Assembly (NCBI GenBank): GCA_946886275.1
Contig: CAMPIH010000150.1
Span: forward strand, 1-5,346
DNA from: an uncultured Sphingosinicella sp.
GTDB lineage: Bacteria > Pseudomonadota > Alphaproteobacteria > Sphingomonadales > Sphingomonadaceae
Reading direction: 5' to 3'
DNA: 5,346 bases
The first letter of the stretch is position 1; the number at the start of each line of letters is the position of its first letter. The notes beneath the pieces were generated by a model. That model searched no databases, was not told the DNA's origin, and worked only from the letters and a program-made list of their open reading frames with translations. Both the position numbers and the translations under genes were made by a program. Positions 1 through 5,294 of the stretch are shown here, piece after piece.

Positions 1-116
1 AGCAGCATTTCGGCTTCGAGGCGGCGGCCTGGTACTGGCACTTCGTCGACGTCGTCTGGCTGTTCCTGTTCCTGTGCATCTACGTCTGGGGCGGCTGGGG
101 CGCCGAATACCACTAG
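1..116 (+). CDS. ctaE: Cytochrome c oxidase subunit III, C-terminal end (partial)
   Basis: This is the 3' end of a gene that begins before the window. Reading in frame from base 3 gives 37 residues and a TAG stop at 114-116. The peptide contains [14 protein letters not shown] followed by IYVWGGWG, which is the hallmark of the last transmembrane helix of subunit III in aa3-type cytochrome c oxidases. Subunit III is an integral inner-membrane protein of the terminal oxidase that reduces oxygen with electrons from cytochrome c; it stabilises the catalytic subunit I rather than binding redox centres itself. The SURF1 gene two positions downstream fits a cytochrome oxidase cluster. The symbol ctaE (also coxC) is inferred from the family. 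The upstream part and start cannot be judged here. Confidence 0.93.
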   Translation, partial: QHFGFEAAAWYWHFVDVVWLFLFLCIYVWGGWGAEYH

Positions 117-126
117 GAAAGTGGTG

Positions 127-147
127 GCCCGGCCCCCACTTCCGGGC
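127..147 (+). promoter_or_regulatory. GC-rich hairpin between ctaE and the DUF983 start
   Basis: GCCCGG at 127-132 pairs perfectly with CCGGGC at 142-147 around a 9-nt loop. The hairpin ends three bases before the ATG at 151 and starts just after the ctaE stop. No T-run follows, so it is not a canonical intrinsic terminator. It could act as an mRNA processing or stability element, or modulate translation of the next gene. A chance GC-rich palindrome is also possible. Confidence 0.35.
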
Positions 148-150
148 TTC

Positions 151-519
151 ATGGACAATGAACCTTCACCCGGTTCGGTGGCGCTTCGCGGGCTCTGCCC
201 GCGCTGCGGCGCCAGGACCCTGTTCGCCGGGATCGCGAGCTTCGCGCCGAGCTGCCGCGCCTGCGGGCTCGACCTTTCCGGATTCAATGTCGGCGATGGC
301 CCGGCCGCCTTCCTGATCTTCATCGTCGGCGGACTGGTCACCGGCCTCGCCATCTGGCTCGAGCTCGCCGCCGAACCGCCCTTCTGGGTCCATATCCTCC
401 TCTGGGTCCCACTGACCGCCTTGCTCGTCGTCGGCCTGCTCCGAATCAGCAAGGCGCTCCTGCTCGCGCTCGAATATCGGCACCGCGCCCGGGAAGGGCG
501 GATCAGCGACGAAAGATGA
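151..519 (+). CDS. DUF983 zinc-ribbon membrane protein
   Basis: From the ATG at 151 this is a 122-residue protein. Near the N-terminus are two cysteine pairs, CPRCG (residues 16-20) and CRACG (35-39), which look like a small zinc ribbon. Then comes the conserved FNVGDGPAAF stretch (45-54) and two hydrophobic segments (about 52-71 and 78-98) split by a short PPFWVH loop, with a basic C-terminus. This is the standard layout of DUF983 proteins, small inner-membrane proteins of unknown function often found beside cytochrome oxidase and SURF1 genes. Start choice is open: GTG codons at 121 and 124 are in frame, and AGGA at 115-118 would suit 124. I prefer the ATG because the family normally has only a short tail before the zinc ribbon and because 127-147 forms a hairpin. 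The gene overlaps SURF1 by 4 bp (ATGA). A role in oxidase assembly is inferred from context only. Confidence 0.88.
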   Translation: MDNEPSPGSVALRGLCPRCGARTLFAGIASFAPSCRACGLDLSGFNVGDGPAAFLIFIVGGLVTGLAIWLELAAEPPFWVHILLWVPLTALLVVGLLRISKALLLALEYRHRAREGRISDER

Positions 520-1142
520 GGCGGGTTCCGATCCTGCCGACGATCATCGTCGCCGTCGCGGTCGCCCTGATGATCGGGCTCGGCGTCTGGCAGCTCCAGC
601 GGGCCGAATGGAAGAACCGGCTGATCGCCGAATATGCCGCCGCGGCCGAGCTTCCGCCGCTCGATCTCGATCCCCTGCTCGAGCGCGGAGTCGCGGAATC
701 GGCGATTCCGCCGCTTGCGTTCCGGCGGGTCCGGGTCACCTGCCGGGCCCGCAACCTGCCGCCCGAGCTTCGCGGCGGCCGAAGCCGCGAGGGCGCCGGC
801 GGCTATGCCTATTTCATCCCCTGCCGGCCAGGCGCCGACGGGCTCGCCGGAAAGCTGGTCGTCAATGCCGGCTGGAGCGCGATGCCGTCCGACGATCTTC
901 GGCTCTCCGCACTAGGCCCGACCGCCGGGAGGCTCGGCTCGGCCGATGGCGACCGAATCGTCCTTACCCGCGCCGACGCCCTGCCGCCGCTCCGTCCGAG
1001 CGCCGAGCCGAGCCTCGAAGCCATCTCCAACAACCACCTCGTCTATGCGGTGCAATGGTTCTTCTTCGCCGCCGCTGCTGCGGTCATCTACGTCCTCGCG
1101 CTCCAGCGCCGGCGGCGCGAGACGTTGCCGAGGGACGCCTGA
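516..1142 (+). CDS. surf1: SURF1 family cytochrome c oxidase assembly protein
   Basis: This 208-residue protein has the SURF1 plan: an N-terminal transmembrane helix (about 7-27) running into GVWQLQRAEWK (23-33), a periplasmic middle domain with a VVNAGW stretch (115-120), and a C-terminal NNHLVYAVQWFFFA motif (172-185) leading into a second helix (about 180-198) and a basic tail. SURF1/Shy1 proteins help assemble cytochrome c oxidase; bacterial members bind heme a and support its insertion into subunit I. The ATG at 516 overlaps the DUF983 stop (ATGA, 516-519) and has no strong Shine-Dalgarno, so translational coupling is likely. Position downstream of oxidase subunit III supports the call. 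The usual NRGW motif of the family appears here as NAGW. Length is slightly short for the family (often 220-250) but both helices and terminal motifs are intact. Confidence 0.93.
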   Translation: MRRVPILPTIIVAVAVALMIGLGVWQLQRAEWKNRLIAEYAAAAELPPLDLDPLLERGVAESAIPPLAFRRVRVTCRARNLPPELRGGRSREGAGGYAYFIPCRPGADGLAGKLVVNAGWSAMPSDDLRLSALGPTAGRLGSADGDRIVLTRADALPPLRPSAEPSLEAISNNHLVYAVQWFFFAAAAAVIYVLALQRRRRETLPRDA

Positions 1143-1162
1143 CACCCTAAATCCCGCGGTTC

Positions 1163-2389
1163 ATGATGAAACTCACCACCCTCGCCAACGGGCTGAAGGT
1201 CGCCAGCCGGACGATGCCGGGCGCCGAGACGGCCGCAATCTCCCTCCACGCCGAGATCGGTTCCCGCCACGAGCCGGCCCTGATCAACGGCGTCGCCCAC
1301 CTGTTCGAGCATATGGTGTTCAAGGGCGCCGGCGATCGCAATGCGCGCGAGATCAGCGAGGCGATCGAGGATGTCGGCGGCGAGCTCAATGCTGCCACCG
1401 ATCGGGACTCGACCGTCTTCACCGCTTCCGTCCTGCCTGAACATGTGGGGTTGGGCCTCGAGCTCATCGCCGACATGGTCCAGAGGCCGCATTTCGCCGC
1501 CGCCGATCTCGAGCGGGAGAAGGACGTCGTCCTTCAGGAGCTGGGCGAGGCGCGCGACACGCCGAACGACATCATCTTCGACGATCTCCACATGGCTGCC
1601 TTCGCCGAGCAGCCGCTCGGGCGATCGGTGCTCGGCGACGAAGCGAGCATCGAGGCGATCGCTCTCGCCGACCTCCATTCATGGCGGGAGAGCCGCTACC
1701 GCGCCGGCAATCTCAGCCTGGTCGCCGCCGGCAAGGTCGATCACGACCGCCTCGTCGACCTGGCCGAGGCGATGCTTGGCTCGCTTCCCGACGGCGAGAT
1801 CGAGGCGCCGGAGCAGGCGCGCTTCACCGGCGGCAACCGGGTCGGCCGGGGCCATGGCGACCAGGCCCATCTCGCGCTCGGCTTCGCCGCGCCGGCCTTG
1901 TTCGACGATTTGTCTTACGCCGCCCGATTGTTCGCCGACATTGCCGGCGGCGGCGCCTCTTCGCGCCTGTTCCAGCAGCTCCGCGAGGAGCGCGGCCTGG
2001 CCTATTCGGTCTGGGCGTCTTTCCAGCCCTGGCGGGATTGCGGGCTCGTCTCCGTCTATGCGGCGACCGCCCGGACCCAGTCGGCGCCTGCCGCCCAGCT
2101 GGTCGAGCAGGTTCTTGCCGACACCGCCGCGACCGCCACCGACCGCGAGCTGGCCCGGGTGAAGACCCAGGCCAAGGCCGCGCTCCTGATGTGGCTCGAG
2201 AGCCCGTGGGGACAGGCCAATTATCTCGCCCGCCAGGTGGCGACCTATGGCCGGCTCGTCGAGCCTTCGGAGATCGTCGCCAGGATCGATTCCGTCACCC
2301 TCGACCAGGTCCGGGCCGCCGGCGCCCAGATGCTGTCGGGACCGCGCGCCCGGGCGACGATCGGCTTCCCCGCCGTCCGCGCGGCGTGA
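1163..2389 (+). CDS. M16 family zinc peptidase (mitochondrial processing peptidase-like)
   Basis: This 408-residue protein has two M16 half-domains. The N-terminal half carries the inverted zinc motif HLFEH (46-50): H46 and H50 should bind zinc and E49 should be the catalytic base. The third ligand is E126, exactly 76 residues after H50, with a second acidic residue E119 seven before it; the same spacing occurs in the beta subunit of mitochondrial processing peptidase. The C-terminal half has GGGASSRLFQQLREERGLAYSV split over 262-283, where R274 and Y281 match the arginine/tyrosine pair that contacts substrate. The protein should therefore be an active peptidase. No signal peptide is seen, so it is probably cytoplasmic. 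ATG at 1163 is followed by a second ATG at 1166, and neither has an evident Shine-Dalgarno. The gene starts 20 bp after SURF1, so it is probably in the same operon. The native substrate is unknown. Confidence 0.93.
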   Translation: MMKLTTLANGLKVASRTMPGAETAAISLHAEIGSRHEPALINGVAHLFEHMVFKGAGDRNAREISEAIEDVGGELNAATDRDSTVFTASVLPEHVGLGLELIADMVQRPHFAAADLEREKDVVLQELGEARDTPNDIIFDDLHMAAFAEQPLGRSVLGDEASIEAIALADLHSWRESRYRAGNLSLVAAGKVDHDRLVDLAEAMLGSLPDGEIEAPEQARFTGGNRVGRGHGDQAHLALGFAAPALFDDLSYAARLFADIAGGGASSRLFQQLREERGLAYSVWASFQPWRDCGLVSVYAATARTQSAPAAQLVEQVLADTAATATDRELARVKTQAKAALLMWLESPWGQANYLARQVATYGRLVEPSEIVARIDSVTLDQVRAAGAQMLSGPRARATIGFPAVRAA

Positions 2390-2399
2390 TTCCGACGCG

Positions 2400-3272
2400 A
2401 TGAGCGACGGCCTGCTGACGCTCGTTGGCGAGCCCTGGGCCGATTACGGCCTCGTCGATTCCGGCCACGGCCGGAAGCTCGAACGTTATGGCCGATACCG
2501 TTTCATCCGCCCCGAGCCCCAGGCGATGTGGGCGCCCGCCTCGGCCGAGTGGCGGGCGGATGGCGAGTTCATTCCCGGATCCGACGAGGAAGGCGGCGGC
2601 CGCTGGCAGTTCGCCCGGCCCGTTCCGGCCGAGGGCTGGGAACTGAGCTGGGAGGAAGTGCGGTTCCGCGCCCAGTGCACGCCCTTTCGCCACCTGGCCT
2701 TCTTCCCCGACATGGCGCCGCAATGGACCTGGATGCGCGAACGGCTTGGGGCCGAGAGCGAGGCGCTCAACCTGTTCGGCTATACCGGCGTCGGCACTCT
2801 GGCGATGGCGGCGCGCGGCGCCCGCCTCACCCATGTCGACGCGTCGAAAAAGTCGGTCGAGGCGGGCAAGGAAAATGCCCGGATCGCCGGCATGGCCGAC
2901 AAGCCGATCCGCTGGATGGTCGACGACGCCGCCAAGTTCGCCGCTCGCGAGGTCCGGCGCGGACGCCGCTATGACGGGATCATCCTCGATCCTCCCAAGT
3001 TCGGACGAGGCCCCAATGGCGAGGTCTGGCGGCTCGAGGAAGGGCTTCCGGGCCTGATCGCAGACTGCCGCCGGCTGCTCGACGCCGACAGCCGGTTCCT
3101 CGTCCTCACCGTCTATGCGGTCCGGATGTCGGCGCTTGCGATCGGCGAACTTCTCAACCAGGCGCTGGCCGATCTCCCGGGCAAGGTCGAATGCGGCGAC
3201 ATGGCCGTCCGCGAGGAAGCGCGCGGCCTGCTCCTGCCGACGGCGATCTTCGCCCGCTGGTCGAACGACTGA
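2400..3272 (+). CDS. Class I SAM-dependent methyltransferase (RlmI-like core, COG1092 type)
   Basis: From the ATG at 2400 this is a 290-residue protein. It has the SAM-binding loop NLFGYTGVGTLAMAARGA (124-141), an acidic residue closing the second strand (D147 in HVDASKKSV), an acidic pair at D175-D176 that may contact the adenine, and motif IV DPPKFGRG (197-204). DPPK/F motifs and this loop are typical of the RlmI/RlmL-like RNA methyltransferase group (COG1092), but the N-terminal PUA domain of RlmI is absent; instead there is a roughly 115-residue N-terminal region rich in Trp and acidic residues. RNA methylation is therefore a family-level inference, and the substrate is unknown. The open frame extends 51 codons further upstream into the M16 gene, but that part is an arginine/serine-rich shadow, so the ATG 10 bp after the M16 stop is chosen. 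The Shine-Dalgarno is weak. The gene ends 6 bp from the convergent ccmB stop. Confidence 0.88.
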   Translation: MSDGLLTLVGEPWADYGLVDSGHGRKLERYGRYRFIRPEPQAMWAPASAEWRADGEFIPGSDEEGGGRWQFARPVPAEGWELSWEEVRFRAQCTPFRHLAFFPDMAPQWTWMRERLGAESEALNLFGYTGVGTLAMAARGARLTHVDASKKSVEAGKENARIAGMADKPIRWMVDDAAKFAAREVRRGRRYDGIILDPPKFGRGPNGEVWRLEEGLPGLIADCRRLLDADSRFLVLTVYAVRMSALAIGELLNQALADLPGKVECGDMAVREEARGLLLPTAIFARWSND

Positions 3273-3285
3273 CGCCGATCAGTCG
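3266..3285. terminator. Perfect inverted repeat containing both convergent stop codons
   Basis: CGACTGA at 3266-3272 and TCAGTCG at 3279-3285 are perfect reverse complements around a 6-nt loop (CGCCGA). The left arm ends with the methyltransferase TGA and the right arm begins with the complement of the ccmB TGA, because both proteins end in Asp-stop encoded GAC TGA. It is the only inverted repeat found at this convergent junction, so it is the best candidate for a bidirectional 3'-end hairpin. It has no T-tract on either side, so classical intrinsic termination is doubtful; RNase protection or a Rho-dependent end is as likely. Confidence 0.4.
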
Positions 3286-3920
3286 CGCGCGGCTCTCATC
3301 GCGCTGCCCGCCACGAACGGCGCCCCGGCGACGAGCAGGAGCGAGACGGCGGCGAGCAATTGGAGCGCGCCTTCCCGCCCCCCCGGCTCGATCAGGCCGG
3401 CACCGAAGATGAGCAACGGCACCGCCAGCGGCAGGATCAGGAGCCCGGCGAGCGCGCCGCTTCGTCTGAGGCCGGCGGTCAGCGCCGCAACGCCCAAGGT
3501 GAGCGCGGCGAGGCCCGGCGTGCCGATGAGCAGGCCGAGCTCGAGCCGAAAGAGGATGTCGGCGGGAAGCTTCATCAGCGCCGCGCCGGGGATGGCGGCG
3601 AGCATCAGCGGCGGACCGAAGCTCAGCCAGTGACCGGCGAGCTTGGCGAGGGCGATCGATTCTTCGCTCAGCCCGCGAAGGGCGAGCTGGTCGAGAATGC
3701 CGGCGGCGCGGTCGGGCTCCACAAGCCGGTCGACCGGGAGAAGGGCCGCCAGGAGCGCCGCCATCCACAGCGCGCCGCCGCCGGTCCGGGCGAGCAGCGG
3801 CCCGTCCGGTCCGACCGCGAACGGGAACAGGGTCGCGACCAGAAGGAAGAAGAGCAAAGGCAGCAAGGCGGCGCCGCCGGCGAGCGCCAGGCGAAGCTCG
3901 CGAAGGGTCAGGGCGATCAT
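3279..3920 (-). CDS. ccmB: Heme exporter protein CcmB (cytochrome c maturation ABC permease)
   Basis: This 213-residue protein is strongly hydrophobic with about six membrane segments (roughly 16-36, 47-63, 97-116, 126-150, 155-177 and 184-206). CcmB landmarks are the start MIALTLRELRLAL, the GGGALWMAALLAALLPVDRL stretch (47-66), the cytoplasmic loop EPDRAAGILDQL (68-79) and LPLAVPLLIFGAGLIEPG (163-180). CcmB is the permease of the CcmABCD complex in the inner membrane, which releases holo-CcmE so that heme can be handed to apocytochromes c (system I). ATG 3920 overlaps the ccmA stop in an ATGA (3917-3920), so the pair is translationally coupled. No ccmC follows: the next gene is convergent. 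The rest of the ccm genes must therefore lie elsewhere. Confidence 0.93.
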   Translation of the reverse strand: MIALTLRELRLALAGGAALLPLLFFLLVATLFPFAVGPDGPLLARTGGGALWMAALLAALLPVDRLVEPDRAAGILDQLALRGLSEESIALAKLAGHWLSFGPPLMLAAIPGAALMKLPADILFRLELGLLIGTPGLAALTLGVAALTAGLRRSGALAGLLILPLAVPLLIFGAGLIEPGGREGALQLLAAVSLLLVAGAPFVAGSAMRAARD

Positions 3921-4483
3921 CCCAGCTTCACCGTCTGATGATCGTCGAGGCCGATCGGCTGATGGCTCGCGGCCAGGATCGCCCGCTTCGCCGAGCGGGC
4001 GGCGGCGATGATCGCGGCCAGCCTTTCCAGGCCGTCGGAATCGAGGCCGTTGGCCGGCTCGTCGAGCAGCCAGAGCGGCCGGTCGGCGGCGATCAGCCGC
4101 GCCAGCGCCGCCCGCTTGCGCTGGCCGGTCGACAGCATCCGCACCGGCACGTCGGCGAGGTGGGCGATCCCCATCGCCGCCATGCCCGCTTGCGCGTCGC
4201 CGCCGTCCAGCTTCGCCCAGAAATCGAGGGCGCGGCCGAGCGGCAGCTTCTCGTCGAGCGCGATATGTTCGTCGACCAGGGCCGCCGGCGCCCGTTCGAC
4301 CCGTCCGGCGGCGGGCGCGAGCAGGCCTGCCGCGAGCCGAAGCAGCGAGGACTTGCCGATCCCGTTCGGGCCGGTGACGAGCACCGCCTCGCCGGCCTCG
4401 AGCCTGAGGTCGAGGCCTTCGAACAGGCGGCGGCCGCCGCGGACGAGCGCCGCCTGCTCGATCGCCAGCAGCGGCGGATTCAC
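3917..4483 (-). CDS. ccmA: Heme exporter ATP-binding protein CcmA
   Basis: Starting at GTG 4483 this is a 188-residue ABC ATPase. It shows Walker A TGPNGIGKSS (37-46, Lys44), the ABC signature LSTGQRKR (117-124), Walker B LWLLDEP (137-143, Asp141 and catalytic Glu142) and the switch histidine in AASHQP (His174). Together with CcmB directly downstream this identifies the ATPase of the cytochrome c maturation exporter, which powers release of heme-loaded CcmE. Much longer in-frame reading is open upstream, but that part is an arginine-rich shadow of the neighbouring gene. GTG 4483 is chosen because it overlaps the preceding stop in a GTGA, has GAGGAA (4497-4492) 8 nt upstream, and gives the usual CcmA N-terminus. 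At 188 residues it is a little shorter than the usual 200 or so. The Q-loop region (VDEHIALDEKL, 70-80) departs from the common GH...GLK pattern as I recall it. Confidence 0.93.
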   Translation of the reverse strand: MNPPLLAIEQAALVRGGRRLFEGLDLRLEAGEAVLVTGPNGIGKSSLLRLAAGLLAPAAGRVERAPAALVDEHIALDEKLPLGRALDFWAKLDGGDAQAGMAAMGIAHLADVPVRMLSTGQRKRAALARLIAADRPLWLLDEPANGLDSDGLERLAAIIAAARSAKRAILAASHQPIGLDDHQTVKLG

Positions 4484-4881
4484 TCCGCCGCTTCCTCGAT
4501 CGCGTGCATCTGCTCGTCGGAAAAGCCGAAATGGTGGCCGGCCTCGTGGACGATGACGTGGGTGATCAGCGCCTCGAGATCGACCCCGGTCTCGACCCAC
4601 TCGTCGAGCAAAGGGCGGCGGTAGAGATGAATCATCGGCGGCAGCTCGCCGGAGACGAGGCTGCTCTGCTTGTCCATCGATCGGCCCTGGTAGAGGCCGG
4701 TCAGCTCGAACGGATCCTCGATCCCGAGCTCGGCCAGCACCTCGTCGTCGGCGAAATCCTCGACCCGAAGGACGACGCCCTGAAGATGGCGGCGGAAGAG
4801 TTCGGGCAGGCCGGCGATCGCCTGCTCGGCCAGCCGCTCGATCTCGACCGCGTCGGGCGCGAAGGTTTGACCGCGGGTCAT
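4480..4881 (-). CDS. Zincin-like metallopeptidase (Zincin_1 / former DUF1025 family)
   Basis: From ATG 4881 this is a 133-residue soluble protein without signal peptide or membrane helix. Near its C-terminus is HEAGHHFGFSD (112-122), an HExxHxxGxxD motif: H112 and H116 should bind zinc with D122 as likely third ligand, and E113 should be the catalytic base. The preceding ELTGLYQGRS and PPMIHLYRRPLLDEW segments match the small bacterial metallopeptidase family often called Zincin_1 (PF06262). Its substrate is not known. An in-frame GTG at 4908 would add nine residues; neither start has a Shine-Dalgarno. I prefer the ATG because a CTATGT box sits at 4894-4889, at -10 distance from an mRNA beginning close to the ATG. 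Its stop overlaps the ccmA start (GTGA, 4483-4480), so it is probably co-transcribed and coupled with ccmAB. A role in cytochrome c maturation is only a guess. Confidence 0.88.
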   Translation of the reverse strand: MTRGQTFAPDAVEIERLAEQAIAGLPELFRRHLQGVVLRVEDFADDEVLAELGIEDPFELTGLYQGRSMDKQSSLVSGELPPMIHLYRRPLLDEWVETGVDLEALITHVIVHEAGHHFGFSDEQMHAIEEAAE

Positions 4882-4895
4882 GCGAGGGACATAGA
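4867..4895 (+). promoter_or_regulatory. Candidate phhB promoter
   Basis: TTGACC (4867-4872) lies 17 bp before CATAGA (4890-4895). The -35 box matches five of six consensus bases and the -10 box only three. Transcription would start near 4902, leaving about 20 nt before GTG 4923, just enough to include AGGAGG at 4909-4914. The -35 box lies within the first codons of the divergent metallopeptidase gene, and there is little other room for a promoter. Confidence 0.4.
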
Positions 4896-4917
4896 TCGGG
4901 CGCGGCACAGGAGGAAG
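4889..4917 (-). promoter_or_regulatory. Candidate metallopeptidase-ccmAB promoter
   Basis: On the minus strand CTATGT (4894-4889) matches five of six bases of the alphaproteobacterial -10 pattern CTATAT. Seventeen bp upstream is CTTCCT (4917-4912), a poor -35 box with only CTT matching. Transcription would begin near 4882, almost exactly at ATG 4881, giving a leaderless mRNA and explaining the missing Shine-Dalgarno. The -10 box overlaps that of the phhB promoter on the other strand. Confidence 0.35.
4909..4914 (+). promoter_or_regulatory. Strong Shine-Dalgarno for phhB
   Basis: AGGAGG at 4909-4914 lies 8 nt before GTG 4923. It is the clearest ribosome binding site in the window and fixes the phhB start at a GTG rather than a later codon. 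Confidence 0.85.
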
Positions 4918-4922
4918 AGGCG

Positions 4923-5216
4923 GTGGCGAAGCTGAGCGATGAAGAGCGTGGCCGGGCGCTTGCGGAACTTCCCGGCTGGACCTGGGACGAGGCCCGCTCC
5001 GGGATCGCGCGCGGCTTTCGCTTCGCCGATTTCGGCGAGGCCTTCGCCTTCATGACCCGGATCGCCCTGGCGGCCGAAAAGGCCGATCATCACCCCGACT
5101 GGTCGAACAGCTGGAACCGCGTCGACATCTTCCTGACGACCCACAGCGACGGGGGGCTCACCGCCAAGGACGTGGCCCTCGCGCGCCTGATCGACGAAGC
5201 CGCCGGGAGCGCCTGA
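4923..5216 (+). CDS. phhB: Pterin-4a-carbinolamine dehydratase (4a-hydroxytetrahydrobiopterin dehydratase)
   Basis: This 97-residue protein has the full length of the PCD/DCoH family. The active-site motif EKADHHPDW (52-60) holds the catalytic histidines H56 and H57; NRVDIFLTTH (65-74) supplies the third conserved histidine H74, and GGLTAKDVALARLID (77-91) is the typical C-terminal end. The enzyme dehydrates 4a-hydroxytetrahydropterin formed by aromatic amino acid hydroxylases, so that the pterin cofactor can be recycled (EC 4.2.1.96); it is cytoplasmic. The start is GTG 4923, supported by AGGAGG 8 nt upstream. The gene is divergent from the metallopeptidase and stands alone: no phenylalanine hydroxylase gene is in the window, so the partner is either elsewhere or absent. 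The symbol phhB is given by family; no neighbour in the window confirms it. Confidence 0.94.
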   Translation: MAKLSDEERGRALAELPGWTWDEARSGIARGFRFADFGEAFAFMTRIALAAEKADHHPDWSNSWNRVDIFLTTHSDGGLTAKDVALARLIDEAAGSA

Positions 5217-5245
5217 CCGGCCTCAAAACCGGCCGCGCCGCTTCG

Positions 5246-5274
5246 CTTGCCCTCGGGCGTCCGGCTCACTAGAT
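5246..5274 (+). promoter_or_regulatory. Candidate tRNA-Ser promoter
   Basis: CTTGCC (5246-5251) and CTAGAT (5269-5274) are separated by exactly 17 bp and each differs by one base from the alphaproteobacterial housekeeping pattern CTTGAC-N17-CTATAT. The -10 box ends 20 nt before the tRNA 5' end, a suitable distance for a short leader. It lies in the 78-bp spacer after phhB, where I see no convincing terminator. Confidence 0.5.
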
Positions 5275-5294
5275 GGCTGCCTTCCGGGACATGC

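Noticed and set aside
1088..1678. 196-codon minus-strand frame opposite the M16 peptidase
   Set aside because: It is antisense to the zinc-motif half of a well-supported gene and carries no recognisable domain.
2247..2399. 51-codon upstream extension of the methyltransferase frame
   Set aside because: It lies inside the M16 gene in another frame and is rich in Arg, Ser and Pro without family similarity. The ATG at 2400 starts just after the M16 stop.
3154..3768. 204-codon minus-strand frame overlapping ccmB and the methyltransferase end
   Set aside because: It is Arg/Ala/Pro-rich and out of frame with ccmB, with no domain, membrane segment or ribosome binding site.
3360..3938. 192-codon + strand frame opposite ccmB
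   Set aside because: The Gln/Glu/Arg-rich product is the usual mirror of a Leu/Ala-rich membrane protein.
3938..4624. 228-codon open frame on the + strand opposite ccmA
   Set aside because: It is antisense to a clear ABC ATPase. The peptide is biased in Arg, Glu and Gly, has no motif, and is explained by high GC in the third codon position.
4504..4935. 143-codon + strand frame opposite the metallopeptidase
   Set aside because: It is the mirror of a gene with an intact HExxHxxGxxD motif and has no family features of its own.
4484..5053. 190-codon upstream extension of the ccmA frame on the minus strand
   Set aside because: It runs through the metallopeptidase and phhB in a different frame, is arginine-rich and low in complexity, and the GTG at 4483 has a good ribosome binding site and the family N-terminus.
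5217..5240. Possible terminator after phhB
   Set aside because: CCGGCC occurs twice (5217-5222 and 5229-5234) as a direct repeat. Only 4-bp self-complementary stems can form and there is no T-run.
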